Shown: positions 1 to 9,900 of the stretch, one piece after another
Position numbering within the stretch: position 1 is the first letter of the stretch
Layout of the letters: the number at the start of each line of letters is the position of its first letter
Assembly: GCA_963565915.1 (NCBI GenBank)
Contig: OY751496.1
Span: forward strand, 1,550,001 to 1,614,000
Direction of reading: 5' to 3'
Length of the DNA: 64,000 nt
Source of the DNA: Entoloma clypeatum
Lineage: Eukaryota; Basidiomycota; Agaricomycetes; Agaricales; Entolomataceae
Position numbers and translations under genes: made by a program
Notes under the pieces: generated by a model
Database searches by the model: none
Seen by the model: the letters and a program-made list of their open reading frames with translations, nothing else
Told to the model about the DNA's origin: nothing

Positions 1-174
1 CTCATCTGACATCCGCCAATCCGAAATCGAGGACCACGTCAAAGAGTGGGGCGCAACGCACAAGTTGAAGCCAGGTCCTTTCTGCCAATGTCGCACTTAC
101 CGCATTCCGCTCCTCCGCTACTCCGCTCCGACTCGTCCGATGTTTTCCGATGTTGAGAAAAACGCTACGTGACA
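1..174 (+). repeat. 3' part of a gypsy LTR (Gyp-1, TGTCA family)
   Basis: The window opens inside a long terminal repeat that ends in TGACA at 174. Its last 174 bases recur almost unchanged at 48583-48760, where most of the LTR, including a TATA box, can be seen. The stretch after it (GTATATTTGAACTC) matches the sequence following the 5' LTR of Gyp-7 and should be the primer-binding or leader region. The start of the LTR lies outside the window. Confidence 0.85.
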
Positions 175-225
175 GTATATTTGAACTCCCACCATTCTTT
201 GATTTACCCAACAACCTCTACCCAC

Positions 226-1522
226 ATGTCTCAAACCCGTAATACAGTTCGAACAACTAGGACTGCTCGTGCAGCAGCAGAACATTCATCTTCCACTCCA
301 CGCTCTGCTTTTCTTCGAGGAACACGCAATGTAACCATTACCCCTCGAGGAGCCACAGCATCATCATCCACTCCTACCCCCGGACCATCCATTCCTCTGC
401 CTTCTTCCGACTCTCAGCTCCCACCACTTCCCGCCAGTCCTCCACTAAACCCACCAACAGAACCCTCCGCACCTCTAAATTCTGGCTTATTCGGCGGACC
501 TCCAGGAGGATCTCCTCCTCCTTCCGACGGTAGTTTACATGGAGATTTGGACGACTCCGATTCCAATCCAGATCAGGAACCCAACCTAGCTGAAGCCATT
601 CTGCTCATGACCAAAGAGTCGAAATGTTGTGACACAAAGAAGAAAAAGTCATATGCCAACGAACTGGATACCTTCAATGGATCCAATCCACGCAAACTCT
701 CCGCATTCATTTTACAATGCAAACTTTACTTCTCCGACAATGACAACTTCGACTCAGAACATTCCAAAGTCAACTTTGCCATGTCTTACTTCCAAGGCAC
801 AGCAGTCAAATTTTTTGAACCCTTCATTCATTCTTGACAATGATGAACCCAATTGGCAGGGTTCTTTCCCCGACTTTGTCCGACTTCTCCGCTCCGAGTT
901 TGGTACCATTGACCCTCAGGGCAAAGCCAAAGAACAGTTGGACAACCTACGGATGAAGGAAAATCAAAAGATATTGAAGTACAACGTTGAATTCCAATGT
1001 CTTGCTACCAAGACTGATTGGGATGAAAACTCCCTCCGACACCGCTACTACGTCGGACTTCCGGATCGGATCAAGGACATCCTCTCCCAACAACCCAAGA
1101 TCAAGTCTTTACCAGACCTATGATCCGCGGCTCATACTATTGACACTCGCTACTGGGAATGTCAACGAGAGAAATCCAGAACCGATAAACCCACTCCCAA
1201 GTCCGACAAGAAACAATCCGCTCCAAACCAATCCACCGCACAAACATCATCAACCAAACCCTCTGCTCCCGCTACCGCTTCCACTTCCACATCCGCTCCG
1301 AAACCCAACCTCTCCAGCAAATTAGGCAAAGACGGCAAACTGATGTATCAAGAACGCAAACGTCGTTTCGATAATAACCTTTGCTTATTCTGTGGTAGCG
1401 TCGGACACGCTGTCAAGAACTGTCCCAAGTCCACCTCCTCCACTTCCAAGGCTAAAGGGAAACCTGCCCAAGTCGGCACTCAAGCCAAGGAAAAAGGTAA
1501 GGAGATCGAGTCAAAAAAATAG
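226..1522 (+). pseudogene. Gyp-1 gag, frameshifted
   Basis: Capsid/nucleocapsid gene of a Ty3/gypsy retrotransposon, starting MSQTRNTV. It aligns along its length with the open gag of Gyp-7: a proline- and serine-rich N-terminus, a capsid core (…NELDTFNGSNPRKL…FILQCKLYF…), a basic linker, and one CCHC zinc knuckle (CLFCGSVGHAVKNC) at about 1382-1425. The reading frame changes near 830 and an in-frame TGA interrupts it at 1121-1123, where Gyp-7 has Arg (CGA to TGA is the simplest change). The gene ends at TAG 1520-1522 immediately after a run of seven A, which looks like a frameshift signal into pol. It is not expected to give a full protein. Confidence 0.85.
1513..1522 (+). other. Gag-pol -1 frameshift site, Gyp-1
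   Basis: Heptamer A-AAA-AAA in the gag phase, directly followed by the gag stop TAG. A one-base backward slip puts the ribosome in the frame that encodes protease (…GSGPHEARSEDCVDS…), which is homologous to the protein reached by the same slip in Gyp-7. The heptamer fits the X-XXY-YYZ rule known for -1 frameshifting. Function is inferred. Confidence 0.55.
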
Positions 1523-4213
1523 GCAGTGGTCCTCATGAAGCACGGTCTGAGGACTGCGTTGACTCTCTCTGTGCCTCCGCTCCCATCTGACTTAACGTGT
1601 CCGCTCTCTCCGATCCGAACTCTTTACATATCAATATCTCATCTCCTTTTTTCTCTTCAGATTCTGTCCCAGCACTTATTGATTCTGGCTAAACCCATTG
1701 TTTTGTTGACAATAACTTTTCCTCCGCTTATGATCTTCCGACCTCCGCTATTCCGCCTTTAGAACTAAAGCTTTTCGATGGTTCTTCTAACGCGTTTATC
1801 ACTCAAGTTGTAACAATACCTATATGTTTTCCTTCAGGTGAATCTTTTGGACAGGATTTTTATGTTACTCCGCTCGACTCCGCTTCTTCCGTGGTTCTTG
1901 GATACAACTGGCTCACCCGCCACAATCCTATGATTGACTGGGTATTGGACAGTATCACTTTCCATCCACAGATGCAAAAAGAGCCGTTTCTGACATCAAT
2001 GTCGACCTCCTCCCAAGGTAGGACAGCTACGCTTCCTCCTCCGGAACCTCCGATCATACCTCCGCAATCTGCTCTGCAGATTTCACTCATTAACACAGCC
2101 GCATTTATGAGGGCATGCAAATTGCCTGGTACACAATCCTTTCGACTTCACCTTTCGACTCCCTCCGTTTCCGCTCACTCCGCATCTGCTTCCGACACCC
2201 CCGACTTGACAAACGTACCCGAGGAATACCACAACTATGCTGACGTCTTCAGCAAGGGAAAAGCAGACACTCTTCCACCACACTGTCCCTACGACCTCAA
2301 GATCGAACTTGAAGAGGGCTCCGCTCCTCCGTTCGGTCCGATCTACTCCCTTTCACAAACCAAACTCAATGTCCTCCGTGAATTCATTGACAAACATCTC
2401 ACCATTGGATTCATCCGACCCTCTTCCTCTCCGCACGGTGCTCCTGTCCTTTTCGTTCATAAAAAGTATGGCTCCCTTCGTCTTTGCGTCGATTTCTGTG
2501 GTCTTAACAAAATCTCAAAGAAGGACCGATATCCACTTCCGCTCATATCCGACCTTCTCCAGACCGCTGGAAAAGCCAGTGTTTATACGGCTCTCGACCT
2601 CCGACATGCCTATCACCTCATCCGCATAGCGGAAGGAGATGAATGGAAGACTGCTTTCTGCACATGCTATGGGTCTTTTGAATGGCTTGTCATGCCATTT
2701 GGACTCACCAACTCCCCAGCCGTTTTTCAACACTTCATGAACGACATCTTCCACAACCTGCTCAATAAGTATGTTACCATATATCTCAACAACATCCTCA
2801 TCTACTCTGACTCTCCCTCCGAGCATCGGAAGCATGTCTGTGAAGTCCTCCGACGTCTCCAACAACATGGCTTATACGCGCACGCAGACAAATGCGAGTT
2901 TTCTATGGATACTGTTGAATACCTTGGCTTTATCCTCTCTCCGACAGGCCTCCGCATGTCGGATAAGAAAGTCAAAATTATTCAAGATTGGCCTGAACCA
3001 AGGAAGGTCAACGATATTCAATCTTTCTTAGGTTTTGCCAATTTTTATCGTCAATTCATTCCTTACTACTCTGAAATCACTGTTCTGCTCACTCGACTCA
3101 CCTGCAAAAACACACAATGGCACTTCTCCGACTCCACTCGCAAATCTCTCAAAACTTTGAACAAAGCCTTTACCACGGCACCTGTTCTTATGCATTGGAT
3201 TCCCAAGAGCCCTATTATCGTCGAAATCAATGCCTCTGACTATGCTTTGGGTGTGATCCTCTCCATCTGCACCTCCGATGACGAAATCCATCTGGTTGCT
3301 TTCCACTCCCGCACCTTTACACCTCCCGAGTTAAACTATGACACCCACGACAAAGAACTATTAGTGATCCATGATGCATTCAAGGTTTGGCGTCACTACC
3401 TTGAAGGCTCCGCTGCTCCGATCAATGTCATAACAGACCACAAAAATCTTGAGTACTTTTCTACTACCAAGGTTTTATCACGTCGACAAGCTCGTTGGTC
3501 CAAATACCTCTGCCAGTTCAACCTCATCATCTGCTTCCGCCCTGGCCGTTCAGGTACGAAGCCCGATCTTTTAAGTAGCCGATGGGATGTCTACCCTAAA
3601 GAGGGAAATAGCGACTATTTGTCCATCAATCCAAGCAACTTCAAACCCATCTTCACACAAGAACAGCTCACCACTTCACTTCGCGCAACAGAGTTATATA
3701 CGCCCGTCCTCCGTGCCACAATCATCATGGATACGGATCAGCTCCGCTCCGACATCCTCTCCGCTCTTCCGACCGATGACATTTACACCTCTTTCCTCGA
3801 CAATCCTAATCCACGCTGGATTGTGAATAAAGCAGGTTATCTACTCCACAATGGATGTATCTATGTTCCTGACTCATCCGACCTCCATCTCCGCATCCTC
3901 CGCAATAAGCACGACCATATCCTCGCTGGACACCCTGGTCAGAATAAGACTATTAGTCTTATCCAACGAGAATACACTTGGCCTGGAATGTGCAACTTTG
4001 TCAAAAAGTATTGCAAGTCATGTACCACTTGTATGCGCGCCAAACCCCAACGTCATAAACCCTACAGTCTGCTTAAACAACTCCCTATTCCTGAATGTCC
4101 CTGGCATTCTATTTCCATGGACTTCATTGAACCCCTTCCGACATCCGCTGGCTCCGATATGATTTTGGTCATTGTAGACCGCCTCACTAAACAAGGCATC
4201 TTCATCCCTACCA
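1519..4213 (+). pseudogene. Gyp-1 pol (PR-RT-RNaseH-IN), truncated
   Basis: Polyprotein of a Ty3/gypsy element. In order: aspartic protease around 1675 (LIDSG followed by a stop where Gyp-7 reads LADSGSTHCF), an uninterrupted stretch from 1891 with reverse transcriptase (VYTALDLRHAYHLIRI, WLVMPFGLTNSPAVFQ), RNase H ([22 protein letters not shown]), the integrase HHCC finger (KHDHILAGHPGQ … CKSCTTC), and the first integrase Asp (SMDFIEPLP). The polymerase box reads YLNN instead of YLDD, so both catalytic aspartates are lost. RNase H also has N for the first Asp (EINASD). The gene stops at 4213, where an LTR of Gyp-2 begins, so the integrase core and chromodomain are missing here. Confidence 0.9.
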
Positions 4214-4682
4214 TGTTAAGAACTGATCAACAAAAATGTCGGAGCTACGTTGGACACATCGGAAGGTCGGAGTGCCGGAGCGCGTGCAACGTAGGGGCAA
4301 GGACTTGGCTTCAACTTGTGTGTTGCGCCCTCGCTAATATGTCGGTGTCCTTATTTCAGAGGATCAGAGGATCGGAGGTTGGACTCAAGTTAAGAGTTGG
4401 AAAGAGGACGGGAGGTAAGATGTCGAATCTAAGTTGATATTCAAACTGAAGCTAATACATGATTCTATATAAGTTTAAATACTATGTCAGAGAATGTGTG
4501 GCTTCATCGGAGTCGGATAACAAGTGGCTGTCGGAGATTCTTAACATAAGTAAAAATGGTCAGATGTAAGTAATGTACGTAGTAACGAGATTCATAACAG
4601 TAAGTATGCATAATAAGTATTAGTCAAAATGTCAGAGGTGTCGGAATTGGTCGGAAATCGTCAGAATTGATCAGAATGTAAC
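4214..4682 (-). repeat. Gyp-2 3' LTR
   Basis: Begins TGTTAAG and ends TGTAACA on the plus strand, an inverted TGTTA/TAACA end pair. It is next to a polypurine tract on the minus strand (complement of 4683-4700, AAGGGGGAAATAC), so it is the 3' LTR of a minus-strand element. It interrupts Gyp-1 integrase. The five bases before it are TACCA, but the partner duplication is not found because the other end of Gyp-2 is missing. It shares the core words TGGCTTCAAC and TGTTGCGCC with the LTRs of Gyp-1 and Gyp-7. Confidence 0.8.
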
Positions 4683-4853
4683 AGTATTTCCCCCTTAGAG
4701 CCGAACCCATGAGGCCTAAGGACCTAGATGGTTGGTCGGTGCACGTGAACTGCATCATGTGATGTGTTGGTTGAAAATACCGTCCGAGTGGTTCTTTCTT
4801 CTTGTTCCCCCCATTCTCTTTCCATTTCAAAACTCTTCCGAAAAAACCTCAAT

Positions 4854-5596
4854 ATGTCGGCAACTGATTTTCAAAAGGAGATGGAGGTGCTGCAGGCTAA
4901 GCTTGCAGAGGTGGAGGCGAAGAAGCGAGCAGCGGAGGAGGAGGCTGCGAGAAAGGCTGAGGAGGAGCAGAGAGCAGAGGAAGAGAGGGCTGCAGAGGCG
5001 GCGCGGTTAGCGGAGGAGATGCGGGTAGCGGAGGAGATGCGTCGGGCGTCAGAGCTGGCGGCTCAGAAGAGGGCCGATGAAGTGACCGCTGCGCAAGGTG
5101 CATCAAGCAAGGGGTCGGGGGGGCTGCAGACAGAGAGGAAGAAGAAGGTGACGAAGAAGAGAAAGGTAGAGGAGGTGACGGCGACGGTCGGAGAGGGGTC
5201 GGGAGTCGGGGTCGGGGTCGGCGCCTGCGATAGGTGCATTGTGAAGGGCGTCGAATGCAAACACGATGAGTAAGTTCTTCTTTGGTTCGTCTCTTCTGTT
5301 TTAACGTTTTGTTTTAGGAATAAGTCGTCCTGCAAGGGTTGTGTCAAGGACAAGAAGAAGTGCGAGGTCGGAGCGTCAGAGGGAAAGTCGGAGGTGAAGA
5401 AAACGGTGAAGGTGAATAAGGGGAAGAAGAAAGCGTCGGAATTAGGAAGGATCTTGTGAATAGGAAGAGGTTGGAGTTGCCAGAGCTGTTGGACAATTCC
5501 GACATGTCAATTTTGGAGCCGTCGGAGAAGGCGGAGTCAGAGGAGGAGTCAGACAAGGAGGAGGGTCCGTCAAACAAGAAACAACATACTAAGTAG
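4854..5596 (+). pseudogene. Antisense spliced Zn2Cys6-like gene of Gyp-2
   Basis: Lies between the pol stop and the 3' LTR of Gyp-2 but on the opposite strand. Exon 1 (4854-5269, start MSATDFQKEM) encodes a long Glu/Ala/Lys/Arg coiled coil, then a basic stretch (KKKVTKKRKVEE), then CDRCIVKGVEC. A 48-base intron (GTAAGT 5270 … TTTTAG 5317, with TTAAC as possible branch point) is followed by exon 2, beginning ENKSSCKGCVKDKKKC. Together the cysteines read C-x2-C-x6-C-x8-C-x2-C-x6-C, the spacing of fungal Zn(II)2Cys6 clusters. Exon 2 meets a TGA at 5457-5459. Shifting frame by one base restores an acidic tail ending KEEGPSNKKQHTK at 5596, which resembles the tail of the Gyp-7 copy, so a frameshift is likely. 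A role as a DNA-binding regulator is inference. Confidence 0.65.
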
Positions 5597-5623
5597 ATAG
5601 TAATAGTACTTGTTTTTCTTGTT

Positions 5624-6134
5624 TCAGAGCAACGTGAGCAGACCTGGTTTGTCAGGATAAGTGGAATGAAAGTTGGAGACAAGCTCGGGGGCGTTTTCCA
5701 GTTCATTGGCTGGTAGCCAAGAGAATTCTTCATCAGTGTTTTCATATCCTAACCAACGGACGAAATATAGTAGCTTGCAGCTATGTCGTTGGTCGATCTT
5801 TGAGTCAACGATTTCAGCAATCTCGTACTCAAGTTCTCCATTGATGTCAATCGGAGGAGGCAGAGGTTGGGTCCGATTCGGAATGGTATTCGGAGTTGCA
5901 GGTTCAAGCATGGAGCGTGGTAGACGGGGTGAACTCCGCAGAATGTGTCGGGGAGTCGGAGGGTAAAGGAGTGTGTGCCAGGTTGTGCAATGATCTCATA
6001 TGGTCCCAAGTACTTTTCTGAGAGTTTCTTGGATGGGCGTGTTGTGCAGAAGAACTGTGCTTTGACGAAAACCTGTTGTCCGACAGAGAACGTCGGAGCT
6101 GTGATCCGATTGTTGTCGGAGGACTTTTGGTAAC
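5624..6134 (-). pseudogene. Gyp-2 pol C-terminus with chromodomain
   Basis: End of a gypsy polyprotein on the minus strand. It covers the integrase C-terminal domain (VGQQVFVKAQFF … RPSKKLSEKYLGPYEI … THSFTLRLPD) and a chromodomain (YEIAEIVDSKI … LLYFVRWLGYENTDEEFSWLPANEL). The end is at 5624. The integrase tail and the chromodomain are in different frames around 5900, so the gene is broken. Chromodomains of this kind are known to steer integration toward modified histones. The upstream part is cut off by the repeat at 6135-7310, and the integrase catalytic core is missing, so the insertion came with a deletion. Confidence 0.8.
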
Positions 6135-7310
6135 TAGTGTTTAAAGGTCCGGTTCGGTCCGGTTTTTGACCCTCAAAATTTAGAGACCGAGACCGAGACC
6201 GATGTTTCGGTTCACATGATCTCGAAAAAACTGAACCGGACCGATGCAAGACCGGTGCATCGGTTCCGTTTACCTCAAAGAAGTGAGACCAGACTGGTCT
6301 CAACTGGTTTAAACCAATATATTACAAGTAAAATAAGACTAAGGACACATGTGCACAGCCTGATGCTGCGCGTGCGCGTCATACTCCCTCAATTGGTCCT
6401 CCATGGGCCCAGCCTGGCCCCATGTGCTCTGGGGCGTGACTCAACGCCATTGGGTGTGAAAGGGGGCCATTGGGCATGTGTCGTGGCAGGTGCGCGGTGC
6501 CGTACAGCACGAAGGGAGGCCGTTGCATGTGAAGGAAGGGTGCTGGGTGTGAGTCAATGGTGTTGAGGACGCGAGGCGGCCGTTGGGCATTAGAGGGGCC
6601 GTGGGGCACTAGTCAGGCCAGTTGGGCAAGAGGGGCGGCCATTGGGGACACGAGGCGGCCATTGGGCATGAAAGGCGGCCATTGGGCATGGGTCAATGGC
6701 GTTGGGGGCAAAGGGATGGCGTTGGGGGCAAAAGGACAGCGTTGGGCATGGTTGAGGGCGAAGGGATGCCGTTGGGCATGAGTCGGGACCGTTGGGTGCA
6801 AAGGGACGCCATTGGGCGCAAAGGGATGCCGTTGGGCATGAAAGGTGGCCATTGGGCGGAAGAGAGGGCTGTTGGGCATGAGTGGTGGCCGTTATGTGCG
6901 AGTAGTGGCCCTTGGGTGGATGTGATGGCCGGGTGGAGTGGTGGTGGGGGATAAAAAAAGGGTGGGAAGGTTTTGCTGGCAGTTATGGTTCGACTTTCGG
7001 TGATTGCCGAGCTAATGTTCTGTACTATAGAGGTTGTGAGTTCAATTCTTGCAAATGGCACAAATTTTGCACTTTGCCATTTCGTGATCTTGATTTCCGT
7101 TCCTCGGATTGTTCCGTGGAAAATACTGGTTTAAACTGATCCGAACTGGTCTTTGGCCGGTCTTTCAAATTCTAAAGTTTCGAGTGAATCAAAGACTGGC
7201 CGTGATCTGAAACCTTAAAAACCGAGACCGGCAGTCCTGTCTCTCACCGGTTCGGTCCCGTCCGGTCTCGGTCTGGAATCAACAAAGGTAAACTGGACCT
7301 TGAAACACTA
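6135..7310. mobile_element. hAT-like non-autonomous element with reiterated ends
   Basis: Starts TAGTGTTTAAAGGTCCGG and ends with the near inverse CTGGACCTTGAAACACTA. The outer 200-250 bases at each end are built from degenerate copies of GGTCCGGTT/AACCGGACC words. The middle holds a G-rich minisatellite (about 6430-6930) and a tRNA-like stretch (about 6978-7068). The terminal TAGTG agrees with the hAT consensus YARNG, but no matching 8-bp duplication flanks it (TTGGTAAC versus TTGTGTCT) and part of the host integrase is missing. No transposase is encoded. Relatives: 27521-27811 (right half) and, with a different word, 28442-28866. Confidence 0.55.
6430..6930. repeat. Degenerate minisatellite, GGCCRTTGGGCATG unit
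   Basis: About 25 imperfect tandem units of roughly 18-21 bases around the words GGCCATTGGGCATG and GCCGTTGGGCATG with spacers such as AAAGG. Open frames through it are repetitive and not believable genes. The complementary word TGCCCAACG repeats in the same way at about 50780-51030. Confidence 0.75.
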
Positions 7311-8228
7311 TTGTGTCTTTGTGGCTTCAATCGCATGCAAGTGGTATATGACTTGCAATAGTGTTTGATGAAATCTCGTATTCCGGGCCAGGTGTAATCG
7401 CGCTAAATGAGACTGAGTGTCTTGTTCTGACCTGGGTGTCCAGCAAGCATATGATCGTGCTTGTGCTGTAGGGCTTGGAGTCGGAGGTTGTCGGAGTTGG
7501 GAACATATATCCGATCGTCATGTCGGAGGAAACCATCGGGGTCAAGAGACCAGCGGGGTTTAGGATCTTTGGAAAGAGTGTCGTAAAGAGTGTCGGAAGG
7601 GAGTGCTGTGAGTATGTCGTGGTGAAGCTTTTCTGTGTCCATGATAATGGTTGCATGGAGGACGGGCTCAAGGAGTTGAGTCACGTGAACTGAAGCGGAG
7701 AGCTGTTCTTGCGAAAAGACTGGTCGGAGGTTGGTCAGATTGATGTTGATGTAGTCGCTATTTCCCCCTTTAGGGTAGACATCCCAATGTCTGGTTAGAG
7801 AGTCAGATTTAGTTCCCAATCAGCCGGGGCGGAATCGGATGATGAAGTTGAACTGAGAAAGGTATTCCGACCATTGGACTTGTCGGTGTGAAAGAACTTT
7901 GGTGGTGGCAAAATACTCGAGATTTTTATGGTCGGTAACAACATCAATCGGAGTACCAGAGCCTTCGAGGTAATGGCGCCAAATTTCAAACGCTTCGTAG
8001 ATGGCAAGAAGTTCCTTATTGTGGGTGTCATAGTTTACTTCAGGGGCCGTAAAGGTGCGGGAATGGAATGCGATGGGGTGGACTTCATTGTCGGAGGTGA
8101 CGATCGACAAAATAGCCGCTAGGGCATAGTCGGATGTGTCAGTTTCGACAATTATTGGAGAGTCGGGGATCCAGTGTGTCAGGATTGGAGCGGTGGTAAA
8201 TGTCTTTTTCAGGTCATTAAAAGTGGTT
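7311..8228 (-). pseudogene. Gyp-2 pol middle part (RNaseH to IN finger)
   Basis: Minus-strand continuation of Gyp-2 on the other side of the hAT-like insertion. From 8228 down it encodes the end of RT with the RT-RNaseH connection (TLTHWIPDSPIIVETDTSDYALAAILSIV), RNase H ([16 protein letters not shown] in sense; PIAFHSRTF), the spacer (GNSDYININLTNLRPVF), and the integrase HHCC finger (KHDHMLAGHPGQNKT). There are frame changes near 7810 and 7400. It ends abruptly at 8228 against Helitron sequence, so RT, protease, gag and the 5' LTR of Gyp-2 are not in the window. Confidence 0.8.
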
Positions 8229-8244
8229 CAAGTGTCGTCTTTCA

Positions 8245-9290
8245 TAACAAAATGACTAATGATAATCATGTCTGCAGGGCAAAACAGACCAACTGTTGCA
8301 TCTGATGCTGATAGCTGGTGGAACTGTCTCTCACAGTGATTCCGCTGCATGCACTGGCAGCCTCCACAATGCCATGCTCTTCTACTCAGCATTGAAAAAA
8401 GCGATTTCTGCTGTAACAAAGGCAAACATGTCGTCCCTGTCTTACCTATCCTACCAACCCGAATTGCACATCTCACAACTACAACACCTGTATCATCCTT
8501 ATCCCGCTGCCTCAACAATCTTTTCTCCTTCACAGCTATAGGTGTCACAGGAAGTTTCAAACACTTTGATTATGGTAAAGCAACTGTTGCTATCACAGGT
8601 CGTGTGTAGCATCGCATCTTTGATATTGCTTGACCACACCATTCTATTCATTGGTTCATTTATGATGAAAATGGACGACAAGATGAAGGACAGAAATGGA
8701 ATGTTCCATCATCTTGGATCGACGACGTACGGCATGACTTAGATGTCTTTAATCCATATGTGAAGCATCTAAAGGAATTTGCAGTGGCTTATGATACAAA
8801 CGACGCTGCCCTCGAACTATTGGATCACACCATGACTAGAGATTTCGCAGTTGTTATGCATGCTGCCAACACAACTGCGGTTCATCCGCAGAGCATCTTA
8901 ATTTGGAAGAAGACCGAATTGGTACCATCATTCATTCCTATCTTCAACCGCTATTATGAACCATTGCAATATCCTATTCTATTTCCGCAGGGTACTCTAG
9001 GATGGGGTTTGTCATCTGATCCAACAATGAACCACCTCACCAACAATCTTGGCTACATGCAAAAAGAATGGTACAAAGGATGACTGCTGACTAATGACCG
9101 CTTTTTACTCTTTGGTTGACTGGCTTGCAAATATGTATGTGATATGTATTTGCATGTTGAAGAAGAGCAGTTGCGATTCATACGCCACAACCGCATTGAT
9201 CATGCACTTGAAATGGATCCATCTCAAAACATGAGCTTTCTTGGCTCTCGCTCCTGGGCATCAAATGAAACTGCAGATTCACTTGCTGTG
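8245..9290 (+). pseudogene. Helitron helicase-like N-terminal fragment
   Basis: Reads as the start of a basidiomycete Helitron Rep/helicase, split by stops and frame changes. Recognisable pieces in order are a Cys motif (CHALLLSIEKSDFCCNKGKHV), SRCLNNLFSFTAIGVTG, the block HPQSILIWKKT … YYEPLQYPILFPQGTLGW, then YLHVEEEQLRFIRHNRIDH and SFLGSRSWASNETAD. In the family this region precedes the HUH replication endonuclease and the PIF1-like helicase, and both of those are absent. It is cut at 9290 by the LTR of Gyp-3. The family call rests on remembered motif order, so a profile search would settle it. Confidence 0.65.
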
Positions 9291-9700
9291 TGTAAGGGCA
9301 ACCTTATGATCCAAGACTTGAACTCAGATACTTGCAAGGGAGATCCGAAGTTTAGATTGAGCAGTCTGATAAGTAATACAACACACACCTTGCAAGGGAG
9401 ATCCAAAGAGAAAGTTCTAAGGATTCCCCTGCAAGCTAGCGAAAATAAGAGATAAAACGAGACGCATGAATGATGAGCAATGATCGGGAGTAGCGATGAA
9501 GGATGAATGGAAACAAGATGAATGATAGTACCTGCGATCCGACGTGCGGAGTAGCGGATGGGGGCGGAGTCGTCGGATGCGGAGAGGCAGATAAGATGTC
9601 GGAGACAGCGGATACGATCGGAGGATGTCGGAGATGGTGGAATAGAAAGGAAAGAAAGAAAGGAAAGGAAAAGTGAAAAGTGAAAGTGGTTGCCCTTACA
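9291..9700 (-). repeat. Gyp-3 3' LTR
   Basis: 410 bases, TGTAAGGGCAACC … GGTTGCCCTTACA, with a 13-base terminal inverted repeat. It lacks a block of about 36 bases that the other LTR has (after GCAAGCTAGC). Contains AAAGTGAAAAGTGAAAGTGG next to its end. Confidence 0.85.
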
Positions 9701-9704
9701 TCAC

Positions 9705-9900
9705 CCCCCCTTGAAGGCACGGCATCTCGACGTGTCAGGCGAAATGAGTCGAATATTGCGGCGGCGATCCGCCGCGGAGCTCCCGGATGATGTCGGTAGA
9801 AGTCACAGACTAGGCGCAGAGCGTGGACATTGTCTTCTGCTTCCCAGGAATTCTCTTCGTAGCCATATCCCTTCCATTTGACCAAGAATTGAAGCTTGCC
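9705..9900 (-). pseudogene. Gyp-3 chromodomain tail
   Basis: Minus-strand fragment encoding LVKWKGYGYEENSWEAEDNV, the aromatic cage part of a gypsy chromodomain, followed by VCDFYRHHPGAPRR and a basic end shortly before the polypurine tract. It is in a different frame from the gag-integrase fusion upstream, so the chromodomain is separated from the rest by a frameshift near 9900. Confidence 0.75.

Noticed and set aside
6430..6930. Possible CRISPR-like array
   Set aside because: The units are contiguous, variable and without constant spacers. The genome is eukaryotic. It is a minisatellite.
6379..7061. Several 75-120 codon frames in both strands of the minisatellite
   Set aside because: Open only because the tandem unit lacks stops; the products are repeats of HAQR/PNGIPL- and GHWA-type words.
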